Origin: Hericium rajendrae | Lineage: Eukaryota > Basidiomycota > Agaricomycetes > Russulales > Hericiaceae | Direction of reading: 5' to 3' | Length of the DNA: 64,000 nucleotides | Assembly (NCBI GenBank): GCA_033439255.1 | Contig: JAVRDV010000016.1 | Span: 186,001 to 250,000 of the forward strand | Shown: positions 10,819 through 22,535 of the stretch, piece after piece | Layout of the letters: every line of letters starts with the position of its first letter | How positions within the stretch are numbered: the stretch's first letter is position 1 | Program-made: the position numbers and the translations under genes | Notes under the pieces: generated by a model | The model's input: only the letters and a program-made list of their open reading frames with translations | What the model was told of the DNA's origin: nothing | Database searches by the model: none

Positions 10819-13531
10819 ATGTCGGCTTGGGATATCTACGAGCATGAACTATACAGACTCTCATATGGGTTGCCTATATGGCAAGCCGAACCGTTTTCGA
10901 TAGAACAAGAAATTCATATTGGCGATGTCGGGTATATGAAGTGAGTCCAGTGGTCCTTCTGGCCTAAGATACATACGTTCAAACCCTACTCAGCGAAGGA
11001 AAGTTCATCCGGGTCTTCAATGTTTTCTACGGCGATACATCCTCCGATGTCAACGTGCAACAGCAACCCGAGGGTCTGTCCGGGAATTTCCTCCCTCGTA
11101 TTTTCCCCGGGCCATTTCCAAACGATGAAGGCGTTCCGCCTGGTCACGTACCTCTGACTATGAGAGCAAACAACATCCAAAGACATGCAATATTGCCTAT
11201 CAAACCATACTCCACCGAGAAATATAGTGTGACAGAGGTTTCGCCCCATGCTGGTGTGGATCCGAGCACCCCGTCAGTTCGAACTTATTATTGTGAAGTC
11301 AGATACTAACGCTTACATACGCCTCCAACAGCATCGCAGGAACCGGCACGCAGTTCAAGTTCTGGACAAAGAGGCGCAGGGTTGCAGCCTTATTTTTACA
11401 GGCACCAGGCGAAATCAAGAGACCACGCGGCGAGGAACCCTTTGCCATGTATTCGCAGGACCGATGGAGGTCATGGCGCGAATTCACAAGGAACACCATC
11501 CACGGCTTTCGTGCCGCCGAGAATCTGATGTTTGTATATGGCCATACAAAAACCAAAGCGTGGACGTCTACAGCTTTTGAGCAGAGCAGAACTGCAGGTT
11601 CAATCTCATTCAATGTCACAATACCAGCCATCGGGTCTGGCGGTCTCGCGTTTTCGCATGATAATTCCACATATATATCGCCTCATGTCAATTTTGGGCC
11701 GCAGAGCCCCTATATCGATGATGACGATGACGACGACGACGGCGATGGCAACGACGGCGATGGCAGCCCTGCCAGGAACAATGGCGATATCCAAATGATA
11801 ACGCAAAATGAAAGTACTTCACATGTTTGGTCTAGCAACCGCACCCCAGTGAAACGCAATCAAACTGTCTTCCTTCTTCGACTGAAGGAATCTGATAGGC
11901 CTCGGGTCATAAGACTGATTGAAATTCTGGCGTCCTTGAAGCAGCTATCAGGCCGGAGCGCACCCTCCACGTCATCCGGCGCTGTAGATACTACAAAGTC
12001 AAGGGGAACGGAGGGCGAGGCGTCATCATCCAACACGAGTTTGTCTCAACGCAGCGCGCCAGGGACAACCAGAATCTCGTCGACTATAGCCTCATTGGCC
12101 ATCACCGACATTGATCTCCTTTTATCAAGGGTGAACGACACATTCGATGACGTTGTGTCGGCATTTGTGAGTATTCCATGCAGTTTCTTGTGAATAATAT
12201 ATCATGCTCATGACGTTCATAGCACATAGACCCGCTCGATTACCTGTTAATATACGTCCTCGAGGTGATTGGTCTTCTACCGATCCCTAGCATGCACCTC
12301 ATCGCTTCTTATTGAAGATCGAAGACAGTGCGCACCGTGCAGTGGTCTCAGATGACGATATGAACGGTTTATTTCTAGTACGACTATCTCATACTTGATA
12401 AGATATTACTCAGCTCTGACAGCGACAACATTTTCAGGCGTACATATCACGTCACGGAGAACTTACAGATAACATAGCTCAAGTATTACATGAACTCAAG
12501 CCGAACACCGTGAGTGGTCTATCACGTAGTGACTGCTACAAGGTGCTATTCTCAAGATTCGAAGTATACGGACGCCACTGGTGTCGGGCACGTTGAATTT
12601 GATCACCTAAATTCAATGCATGGACCAAAAACGACTGTATGTGCTTTGATGTCTATGTGTGGACCGTGTGCACATTCATCTACGCATTTAGGCCATCACT
12701 CCAGCAGAGACCCTCCCCAAAGCCAAGAACATTGAGGTCGACCGTTTTACCGATAACTCGGTGAGTGACGGCGTCTGAATCTCTCCATATCGCTATTTCA
12801 TGTATGTGTGCAGCGCGCGGAGTCTCTTTTCAGAAACGGTTTTATCAGTCATACCTTTGGCTCCTATGCTGCCGAAACGCTTTTGAGTCCCCTTCTCGGG
12901 AGGAATGATCAGGGCTGCATTGACCCAACATACGTTGCCGAAACGCGCCACCCACATTGGATCCACTCATCACCGCACACTATCCTGGACTTCGAGGTCC
13001 CCAATTCCGCACGAGATTCTGTGGTCCCCCAGCGGCTGGGCCGTAATCTCAGTAAGGCACCCATGTATCCGATTTTTTTCTACTCCAGGAATGAACTCGG
13101 CATCCCTCTGCAAGCTAACTACGAAATAGAGATGGGCGGGTTGCTGAAGCGCGAACAGCCTGTCTCTCTCGGCGGGAGGTTTACGATCAATCTGTGCATC
13201 AAGGTCTGTGCTAGGCTGCCTGATCATACATCGTCTGATTTCTCCAAAGCTACATGGATATGAAGATCTCAGCCAGCAGATGTCCACGACCGAGATGTCT
13301 TCACGCAGCACAATAACGTATGGAATGCTTTTGAGGAACGTTGGAAAGGTTGTTTCAAAGCTCTCCTGGGGCCCACCAAAACCGACTCCGATATCTGGCT
13401 CCAATAGAAGACTGCCGATAGGCTTCGACGGCATTTCAAGGGACATCATTATCATAGGTTTGGTGCAAGTGTCGGAAGATTCGTGGCAGGCTATCTTACG
13501 CCTCGGCCACCCATTACTTCCTCATGCTTAA
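10819..13531 (+). CDS. Uncharacterised agaricomycete-family protein; middle exons uncertain
   Basis: The ATG at 10819 starts MSAWDIYEHELYRLSYGLP, then IGDVGYMKEGKFIRVFNVF after the first intron. This N-terminal pattern (WDIY, GDVGY, GKF.R.FN) is typical of a large uncharacterised agaricomycete family. An exon over 11447-12171 is polar, with an Asp run near 11720 and a Ser/Thr-rich stretch. Short exons follow (HIDPLDYLLIYVLE; AYISRHGELTDNIAQ). After 12510 I cannot resolve the splicing: one path stops near 12600, while another continues through AITPAETLPKAKN, SLFRNGFISHTFGSYAAE and SRDIIIIGLVQVSEDSWQA to a stop at 13529-13531. It may therefore be one gene or two adjacent ones. No catalytic motif or membrane segment is evident. 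No function is known to me. Confidence 0.6.
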
Positions 13532-13904
13532 GGGAAACACGTTCGCCAGATCGCATCGTCCCAACTCACCTATATGTTACGGATTACTAATACTGAGAAA
13601 TTCGGTTATCTTCGTATCGTCCTCGTTCAGTCTGCTTTCGGAGGCTAGCTCATCGTGAATAAGTATTGTTGTATTCATATATGGTCCTCGGTGGTGCGAT
13701 AATAGATCTATGTACGTAGAGCATACAATATACGCGCCGACATCGTCATAGGTTTGCTTCCTGCGACTACACGAACCATGTCGGTAGTATCACAGATATT
13801 CTATTCAATGAACTTCTACGTCCTAACCTACTGAGTGCACCTCCCCACGAATACAAATGAAACACAAAATACGGCAACCTACTTACTGTAAGTTGGGTAG
13901 GTAC
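13532..13904. other. 3' intergenic gap between convergent genes
   Basis: About 370 bp of relatively AT-rich sequence between two convergent stop codons. It probably holds polyadenylation regions; nothing else is visible. Confidence 0.5.
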
Positions 13905-14499
13905 CTAAAGCCATTCTACCGTCTGCGGCACGTCAATGGTCAGGACAGGGGCGTGAGGGAGGAGAGAAACATACCGCTGGTGGTTTTGACGAGATATCGT
14001 AGGTCACGCGGTTGATGCCCTGGACCTCGTTCGTGATGCGGGACGATATACGCCTCAGCACATCCGCAGGGAAAACAAACCTAAAGACCAGTTTTTGAGC
14101 GAGACACACAGAACCACAAGAAACAGCACGTACCAATCCGCCGTCATAAAGTCTTCAGACTGCACCGCGCGCAGCGCGATGACCTGCTCGTACGTCCGCT
14201 TGTCGCCCATGACGCCGACGGCGCGCACGGGCAGGAGCACGGCGAACGCCTGGCTGATCTGGTTGTAGAGCCCCGCGGCGCGGATCTCGTCGATGTAGAT
14301 GCTGTCCGCCTGCTGCAGGATCTGGACCTGTGCGTGCGTGACGGCGCCGAGGATGCGGATCGCGAGGCCCGGGCCCGGGAAGGGGTGGCGCTGCACGAGC
14401 GGCGCGGGGATGGCGAGCAGGCGGCCGAGCGCCCTCACTTCGTCTGTGGCCGACGTCAGATATGTCCCGCAAAAGGAGCGGGCGACGGTGCGTGGGTAC

Positions 14500-14533
<34 letters not shown>

Positions 14534-16011
14534 CAGCTTCATGTCCTTGAGCAGCCCGCCGACGTTGTGGTGCGTCTTGATCGTCGCGCTCGGGCCCTTG
14601 AAGCTGATGCTCTCGATGACGTCCGGGTAGAGCGTGCCCTGCAGCAGCCACTCGACGCGGCCCTTCGCCGCCGCGCCCTGCTTCTCCTCCGCCTCCGCGG
14701 CCGCCTCGATCTTCGCCGCCTCCGCCTCAAACACGTTGATGAACGTGTTGCCGATGATCCTGCGCTTCTGCTCGGGGTCCTCGACGCCCGCGAGGCGCGA
14801 GAGGAAGAGCTCGGACGCGTCGACGACCGAGAGGTTCACGCCGAGGTCCTTGTTCAGCATCGTGTGCACCTGCGCCGCCTCGTTCAGGCGCAGCACGCCG
14901 TTGTCGACCAGGATCGCGTGGAACCTGTGTGTGCGGCGGTCAGCGTGCGTTTCGCGCCAGAGAAGAGGGGTGCGTGCCTGTCGCCGATGGCCTCGTGCAT
15001 GAGCTTCGCGGCGACGGTGCTGTCGACGCCGCCGCTGACCGCGCCGATCACGCGGCCCTTGGGCCCGCAGATCTCGCGGATGCGCGCGATCTCCTTGCCG
15101 ATGAACTCCTCCTGGAGCCGCCGTCAGTCTCTAAGTGTATGCGGCGCATAGGCACGAACCATAGTCCAGTTCGGCGTGCAGCCGCAGATGTTCAGCACGA
15201 AGCGGCCGATGACCTCCTTCCCCCGTGGCGAGTGCGTGACTTCGGGGTGGAACTGGATGCCGTAGAACGGCTTTGAGTTGTGCGCGATTGCGGCGAAGGG
15301 TGCGGTGCGCGTGTGGCCGATGATGTGGAAGTCTGGAGGGATTTCGGAGAGCTGATCGCCGTGCGACATCCACACCTGTGATGCAAAAAAATTCGATGCC
15401 GTCCGATGGATGGAGATTGCAAGTGAAGCGCACCTGGAGCTCATCACCTAGCCCCTCGAACAATGAATCCAATGATGCGCTTCCGTTCGCAATCTTGTTC
15501 ACCTGCACGAGAGCACTGCCGTACTCGCGGTGGTCGCATTTGGCGACCTTGCCACCCAGGTTCCATGCAAGCTCCTTAATATTGAGGGTAAGGAGATGAA
15601 GATACGGTGAAAGCGGAACTTAGGCAAACTTGGAGGCCATAGCAGATACCCAAGATGGGTACACCGAGATTGAAGACCTCCGGGTCAACATGTGGCGCAT
15701 CGGCATCGTACACCGAGTACGGAGATCCGGAAAGGATAACGCCTGCAGTTCGCAATGCATATGTTGGATAGCACCTCCGTAGATGAGTGTATAGTACCTA
15801 CCCTTAGGCTTCCACCCGATATCCTTGATTTTTTGTGTGCATGGCATCAACTCTGCATAAACATTGAGTTCACGACACCTTCGAGTGATCAGATGGCTAG
15901 TCTACAAAAAAAAGGTCAGAGATTGAGCATGTGGGTGGAAGACTTGCGCCTGACTTGTGATCCGAAATCGAGAATAAGGATCGTCTCGAACTGGTGGTGT
16001 ATCTCGGCCAT
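13905..16011 (-). CDS. GUA1: GMP synthase (glutamine-hydrolysing)
   Basis: Class I glutamine amidotransferase fused to an ATP pyrophosphatase, the last step of GMP synthesis (XMP + Gln + ATP). Exon 1 (16011-15955) begins [19 protein letters not shown]; a 53-nt intron follows. The amidotransferase catalytic Cys is in ILGICYG and the His/Glu pair in [10 protein letters not shown]. The synthetase domain has the pyrophosphate loop [18 protein letters not shown], the [10 protein letters not shown] segment, and the C-terminal dimerisation domain with [14 protein letters not shown] and [15 protein letters not shown]. The final 18-nt exon (13922-13905) adds TVEWL after an intron at 13974-13923, completing the conserved end. 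Only small alternative-splice doubts remain near 15100-15800. Cytosolic purine enzyme. Confidence 0.96.
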
Positions 16012-16648
16012 GATGTTCGAATGGCAAGGTCAGAGTAGCTGCTGCTCAAGTCGAGGTGACTGCTGTTCTCAAAAATTACAGCGCTATCGGTTTGCCTTTT
16101 TGGGACAACTGTAAATTGACGCGACGCGACGCGCTGCGCACAGCTCAAGCAGCGCTGTGATATCATGGACACGGTCATGGGCACAGATTTGTGAGCTCGA
16201 GTAATCAGTTGACCAATTGCAAGTGAGCTGTCTGGCTGACTACTTTGCCGTTGGTCGGAACTGTCAATGAAGCTCACGCATTGGCTGCTGATGCATGATG
16301 GGCCATGGTCGATGAAGGCTGATGATATCTGAATCGGAGGCCAGCTCCGCTTTTGATAGTATTTCCATAGAGATATACACCGGTCTATGTCAATGAAGCA
16401 CCTTGCATGAAAAACCAAGCTGACTTCTGATACGGCTCGAAGAACTGTTGTGGACGGAGGAGCGTCGGTTCAACTTGAAGTCGACTGGGATGCATGTGAC
16501 AGTCTGTAGCCGCTCCGGAACCGGTGATCATTCGTCCCCACACTTCCCCGAGTGCTTACTCCGAAGCGAGGGGCCCCGGCTTATAATCGTTCGTGCAGAG
16601 ATCACTGTATGAAGTCTAGTCTGTGTCTCGTTCACCATAGCACATAAC
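16012..16648. promoter_or_regulatory. Shared upstream region of GMP synthase and the carrier gene
   Basis: 637 bp between divergent start codons (16011 minus, 16649 plus). It should contain both promoters. The 150 bp before 16649 are GC-rich. No recognised element is identified with confidence. Confidence 0.4.
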
Positions 16649-18028
16649 ATGGCAGTCCAGTCCAAACCTCAGCAGCTCACGCCTTTTGGATATGCACTGG
16701 CCGGTGCTCTCGGCGGCTGCTTCGCCAACGCGTAGGTCGCTTTCCCTCCTCCCCTGCAGCGCTCTAATACTCTTGGTTATCTGCAGAGTTGTGTATCCAT
16801 TGGATACGTGAGTGCTCGTTCTCTTTTGAGAGAGAAGCCGTAACACGGAATTGTATAGGATCAAAACACGTATACAGGCGGCGAACGTCGACGAAAATGC
16901 GGAAGAGCTGTCGGTCTACGCTCAATTCACGAAGATACTGAAGGAAGAAGGCATCGCTGGTTTATACAGGGGCTTCGCAGCGACGATGCTCAACACATTC
17001 TCCATGCGTATGTCCTCAGACTCCACCCTCCCGCCCCACAGCCCCTCCCCGCATACTGTATCCCGCACGGCTCACACGAACACGCCTTGCTTTTTCAGAA
17101 TACGCCTACTTCTTCTTCTACTCCTTCGTGCGGACCTCGTACCAGAAGCGCCTCGCCGCGCGCCGTCCCGCAGGCAGCCCCGCCGCGCCGCTCTCCGCCG
17201 TCGCCGAGCTGACCCTCGGCGCGCTCGCCGGCGCGCTCGCGCAGATCTTCACGATCCCCGTCGCCGTCATCGCGACGCGCCAGCAGATCGGCTCGCCGCG
17301 CAAGGCGAAGGGCAAGGCGAAGGCCGCCGAGGGTGGCGTGGAGGAGTTCGAGGACGACACGTTCTTCGGCGTCGCGCGCGAGATCATCCGCGAGGAGGGC
17401 GTCGCGGGCCTCTGGCTCGGGCTCAAGCCGGGGCTCGTGCTGACCGTGAACCCCGCGATCACGTACGGCGCGTACGAGCGCGTGAAGAGCGTGATTCTGC
17501 TTGCGCGCGCGAGGGCGGGGCAGGGCGCGAAGCTCGGGCCGTGGCTCTCCTTCCTGATCGGCGCGCTGAGCAAGACGCTCGCGACTATTGTATGTATCTT
17601 CTGTGGTTGTTATCTGCGTGGTGCGAGTTGCTGAGCGCTGGGTAGGTGACGTATCCGTATATTATGGCCAAAATCCGGATACAGACGCGGACGGCGGATC
17701 TGGAGGCAGCGGCGGAGCAGCATGCGCCGTTGCCGGCCCCGAATGTGTTCCATCACAAGCATGGGAAGCATGTTGGTGCTTTGGACATTCTGATCAATGT
17801 GTACAAGCACCATGGCTTCACGGGCTGGTATCAGGTATGTCCGGTCACATGCAGAAGCTCGTCTGAGTGGCAGCTGATTGTTTTGCTGTACAGGGTATGA
17901 GTGCGCAGATTACGAAGGCTGTGATATCGCAGGCACTGCTGTTTATGTCGAAGGAGCACTTTGAGCACTGGGCTCTCGCGATCATGGTCCTGTACGCCAG
18001 ATTGCGGGCCCGCGGGGCGTCTTCATGA
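16649..18028 (+). CDS. ANT1: Mitochondrial-carrier-family protein, peroxisomal adenine nucleotide transporter type
   Basis: Solute carrier of the SLC25 family, closest in layout to yeast Ant1 and Pmp47/PMP34, which exchange ATP for AMP across the peroxisomal membrane. The ATG at 16649 starts MAVQSKPQQLTPFGYALAGA. Three tandem carrier repeats are visible, each with its signature: VVYPLDTIKTRIQ (canonical), IPVAVIATRQQ (degenerate), and TYPYIMAKIRIQ (degenerate). Half-repeat helices such as EEGIAGLYRGFAATMLNTF and EEGVAGLWLGLKPG follow. Degenerate second and third signatures are expected in the peroxisomal subgroup. Five or six exons are joined by introns of about 50-70 nt; the stop is at 18026-18028. 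It would supply ATP for fatty-acid activation inside peroxisomes. A CoA/NAD-type carrier is the main alternative. Confidence 0.85.
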
Positions 18029-18281
18029 TAACGACATTCACGGTCATGGCATGACAAATGTTTTAATCTAGTATTTAATGCAACTCGAAGACTTGTTGAC
18101 TAGAATGCTCGATGTATCATATCACTTTCTAAGATATAGATGTCCAGGACGGTATCTCGGAAGGCCCTAACCGAGCAACGAACGAAGACACATTGACCTT
18201 CTATCCTGTATTTACAACTTTTCCACACTTCAAGCTCTATCCAAACCAAGCTCGCACCCCCCACCACCTCGCCCCTCGCCA

Positions 18282-19908
18282 CTACAGCACCAACACCGTC
18301 ACCCGCCCATACCCCGACCCCACCACGACCCGCCCGCCCGCCTCATCATAATCCAGCGCCGTCCACGTATCACTCTCCTCCGCATTCCACCACACCGCGC
18401 GCGTCGCCGCGCCCCGCACAAGCACGAGCGCCTCCGCGCCCGCGCCCGCCCCCGGCACGTCGAGCACGGTGAGCCCGCGCGCGCCGGGCAGCCGCGGCGA
18501 GAGCAGCGCGAGCGTGCCGCCTGCGCCGAGGACGACCGTGGCGCAGCGCGTCGCGCCGCGCCGCCACGAGTGCGCGACGACCAGGCGCGGGTCTGGGGGT
18601 GTGGGGTGCGGTGGGGCGGGGAGGGCGCATTCTTGGAGGCGTACGCTGCCGGAGCGCTCGGACCATGGGTCGGCCTGTTGTTCGCGCAGGACGATGCCGA
18701 TGAGGGGCGTGTTTGGGTGTGCGGAGGCGTGTGCGCGCGTCTGGAGGGCCGCGGTGAAGAAGTCGTGCCAGGTGCCGTTCGTGAGTAGCGGGGCGGGTTT
18801 GCAGAGCGGGGCGCGGGCGGGGGCGGGCGCGCCGGGCGGGTGCAGGGGCGGGAAGGCGAAAAAGTCGAGTGTGGTGGATTGGAGGATCGCGATTTGCTGC
18901 GCGTCCTCGGCGATGACGGCTTGGACGTGCCGCCGTGCCTGGTGCTGGTCAGGTCTGGCTGTAATGGCAGAGCAGAGAGAGCAAGAGACTGACGTGCGTG
19001 GGGCGAAGCTGCAGATCTGCGCTCCATTTCGTTTTCCAGTCCATGATTGTCACCAGGCCCTCCGCGCTACCTGCATAGCTGACGTCGCACAGGACGATAT
19101 GGTCACCTTGTAACAGGACCAGTTGCGTGTCGACAGCTATCGACGGTAGATTGATCGTGGACACTACTTTTAAGGTTGCAGCGGGCGCATCGTCCGTATA
19201 GGGCAGCAGTGACAGGACAAATATACACCCACGGCTGCCACTGAGCAATGTAACGTATAGCACAAAAACGATGTGAATGAGTCGGCTGGACGTACCCTTT
19301 ATTGGGCTGGATGGCCACCGCCAACGTGCCATCGCTTTCAGATTCCATGTTCGCCACGAACGCGGCGATCATTGATTCTTCTGGGGACCATTCGGCCACC
19401 GTCCGAGCAGGACCGTGGCTCTCTGGGCCAAGGTCCCAAACCGTGACCGCCGACCAAATGCCTTGTGTGACAACGACGAGATACCCCTCGTTCCGGCCGC
19501 CTAGAAGCTTGGCATATGCTACTGGGACCGAATGAGCTGCCTGAAACGTGAATGAGTGGGAAAAGGATGTTGGAACAGGGTCCCAAATCTTGTGTAGATG
19601 TAGTGCACGCAGAGTTAAGCGCTCGAGACGTTCTTGGCTCAAGGACGGCAGATCGGGTGCAGAGTAGGGAAAGGTCAGGGTCTGACCGATGATCTCGGAC
19701 ATACAGGCGGCCTGCCATATTATGTGTAGCCTGGAGAGTGCGTTCAGGCGTTTGCAGGTCTGTTGTACCCGCAGGTGGGGATCTGTGAGTGTGAATCAGC
19801 ATCGGGCACCTGGCGTACCTTCCGCAAAGAGATGATATCGGCAGCGGGCAGAAAGCAGAGAATGATGATAATAACATCGTCATTCAGCCTTTGGAGGAGG
19901 TTGGCCAT
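18282..19908 (-). CDS. F-box protein with a propeller-like C-terminal region
   Basis: The ATG at 19908 opens an F-box (MANLLQRLNDDVIIIILCFL, then PAADIISLRK). After an intron come HLRVQQTCKRLNALSRLH and IIWQAACM, the usual end of basidiomycete F-boxes. An in-frame upstream start at 19986 is possible, but it would run into the neighbour's upstream region and add an atypical N terminus. The remainder has beta-strand-rich repeats such as GYLVVVTQGIWSAVTVWDLG, and the protein ends GGRVVVGSGYGRVTVLVL at 18282, so a WD40-like or irregular beta-propeller substrate-binding domain is likely, though clear WD motifs are missing. It would be a substrate adaptor of an SCF ubiquitin ligase. The target is unknown. 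Confidence 0.78.
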
Positions 19909-20047
19909 GGAGGCGAGATGCAGGTGCAACCGACATCGATAGCTTATGAGGCAGAGGGCAGGCCGCGGCCCGCACGCTTCAGCCACTGACGCGACATTTT
20001 CTCATCTCTACCGCGACTTGTCGCATAACCCAGGACGGCAGGATTTC
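19909..20047. promoter_or_regulatory. Compact bidirectional promoter interval
   Basis: Only 139 bp separate the start codons of the F-box gene (minus, 19908) and the Arp10 gene (plus, 20048). Both must be driven from here or from within the neighbour's 5' end. No TATA box is evident. Confidence 0.45.
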
Positions 20048-22131
20048 ATGGCGACGGCGCCAACGACTCCTCGGAGACCAATGCATGCACACACCGGGTC
20101 TGCAGTGACACCGTCTGCGGCGCGCGTGCAAAGGGAGCAAGCAGGACAAGGGGTGCAGGCCTCACCCCACTACCAGACGACCAGGCGCCATTCGCTCTAT
20201 GGCACGGAGGACAGGGTGGTCATCGATCCAGGCTCGCGCATCTGGAAAGTGGGATTTAGTGGTGAAGGGCGGCCGCGCGATGTCTTTCACGTCGGGGGCC
20301 TATGGAGTCTTCGGCGTGCGTCCAATCTTGTGGAGCGCGAGGAGGAGGACCGGGTGCTTGAGGCGAGGTTGCAGTCACATCTGAGAAGCGTGTTCCACGA
20401 GTAAGTGCGTGCTTTGGTTATTCTGCGTTCGTCCCGGTGGAGAGGCAAGAGATTAATGGCCTGTCCAGTTCGCTGTTGACAGATCCGAAGTCGAGAAAGG
20501 TCATCCTGGTGGAATCACCTCTTCTTCCGACATACATCAAAGACATGGTGGCAAGGATACTATTCGGAAATCTGCAGGTACGACATCTCTGCTTGCTGTT
20601 TAGCGTTTCTTTGACATGAAGCCAGGTACCTTCGATCTCTTTTGCTTCCAGCCATCTGCTCGCTCTGCTTGCCGTGGGCAGGATCACGGGGCTTGTTCTC
20701 GATTGTGGGAGCCTCGAATCAATAGCACTTCCCGTACGCATCACTCATCATACGCAGGCGGCCATGTTCTCATTATCATCATTTAGATATTCTCCGCTAG
20801 GCCATTGTTCCCGCAATTACGATCGACACCATTAGCAGGCTCGCGTCTGACTGCCCACATCCGCAATCTTCTTCTTCTCTTCGGCACTTACCTCCCTCCT
20901 CCCACGTCACTCAGCGCAGCTGCAAATATCCCAGCAGCCACGCGATCGACACGGGTGCCTCAAGAAGTTCTTACAGATGCTGTGATCGAGGAGATCAAGA
21001 CACGATGTTGTTTTGTCGGCGACCCGATGGACACGCCTTCAGACATGCAAGCCATGTCTCCAGGGGACGATTCCATGGATATGGATATACCGCCTTCGAG
21101 TGAAGCGCCATCCGAAGACGATTTCTCTCGGATCTCCGGCGATCTAGACAGTAACATGGAGTCGCAGCCCGCGTCGTCCGGTTTCTCGATGGTCTCCCGC
21201 TCGCAAGTCATTCCGGGCGGGTCCACGCGCAGCGAGAGCTACCTGCAGGCTCTCGCGGACATGTACACCCGGCACTCCACCGCGACCAATCTGCATCTGA
21301 AGGTCGAGCCGCCCGCGTCCCAGCAAACGGGCACAGGCCGCGGCACGCTCATCGTCTCTGGATGGATCCGCGAGCGCGGCGCCGAGGTCCTCTTCGAGGG
21401 CGGCGACGTCGACGAAAGCAGCGTCGCAGAGACGATCCTAGACGCGCTGCTCAAGGTCGGCTCCCATCCGTATACAAACTAGCCCTGACAATCTAACGAA
21501 TCCAACCCAGGTCCCAGTCGATCTCCGCAAGACGCTGGTCTCGTCAATCCTCATCACAGGCGGCACAGCGATGCTCCCCGGCTTCATCCCGCGCCTGCAC
21601 TCGGAGCTCCTGCGCGCGATCGCGTCCTCGCCCTCGAGCGCGCCGCGCCCGCCCATGCGCGGCAACCGGCCGCATCCCCCGCTGTACGACCGCTACGCTG
21701 TCCTGCGCCCGCTCGTCCCGCACCTCGCGATTCTCAACAACCCCGCGCCGCCCCCGCCGACGAACGCGAAGGGCAGCGCGAACTCGGGAAAAGCGCCCGC
21801 GTTCACACCCGCTGCGCTCGCGTGGGTCGGCGGCTCGCTCGCTGGGTACGCATATCTGCCCTCCTGTCTGTGCATGGGAAACTCACGTTGGCGTTTGTTC
21901 GACAGATCGCTCAAGACCGGCGGCGTCGAGGTCGCGCGTGAGCGGTGGGACGAGGCGAATGCGCCGCCGGGCCCGGAGGCGGGCGCGAATGTTTCGCTGG
22001 AGGCGGTGGGGCCCGTGCGGAGCGTTATCCCGGACTGGACGCGGACGCCGCTGCCGGCGGGGGCGCCGCCTGCGAATCCACCGCCTGCGATAGCGCCGGA
22101 AGCGGCGCCGCGGACTGCTGTTGGTGCTTGA
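20048..22131 (+). CDS. ARP10: Actin-related protein 10 (dynactin pointed-end subunit)
   Basis: Actin-fold protein of the Arp10/Arp11 class, part of the pointed-end complex of dynactin that links dynein to cargo. Diagnostic stretches are VVIDPGSRIWKVGFSGEGRP (the phosphate-1-like loop), DPKSRKVILVESPLLPTYIK, VPSISFASSHLLALLAVGR, ITGLVLDCGSLESIALPIF and TLVSSILITGGTAMLPGF. At least four introns are present. Compared with animal Arp11 the protein is long: an acidic, Ser-rich insert (around 21040-21200) and a Pro/Ala-rich tail are added, as in other basidiomycetes. The ATG at 20048 is preferred; a start at 19946 is in frame but would cross the shared promoter. Cytoplasmic. Confidence 0.88.
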
Positions 22132-22535
22132 GTCTGTTGTCCTGTCTTTACTTCGTGTGTCTTTTCTTTCACCAATCATATACATAGCTGTCTGTACATA
22201 CGTAATCACTTTCTCTCCCTTGGGAATCTTCATTCACCGACAAATCCCAATGCAGACTGCGAGACAGGCGTGGTATAATACCCACTATATAATACCAGTC
22301 CTTCTGGGGAATCCACGTACACCGAACGAAAGCGAGAGAAGTCGCAAGCAACTAAGCGTACAACAGAAAAAAACAGTCATGTACAGGAAGATCGAAAGCT
22401 GCGCGCTAGTATCACCGGCGAGGCTCAATAGATATGATCTTGGAAATGAGAGGAGGTAGCACTGTTGCACGGGATTCAACTCCAGATGCGAAAGAAACGA
22501 AAAAAAAAATGACTGTGATACCATCAAGCATCAAC
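22132..22535. other. 3' intergenic gap between convergent genes
   Basis: About 400 bp, relatively AT-rich, between the stop codons of the Arp10 gene and the PX/PB1 gene. A nine-A run lies at 22501-22509. No gene is seen. Confidence 0.5.

Noticed and set aside
1429-18028. A possible peroxisomal gene cluster (isomerase and nucleotide carrier)
   Set aside because: The two genes are 14 kb apart with four unrelated genes between them, including mitochondrial Lon and GMP synthase; there is no cluster.
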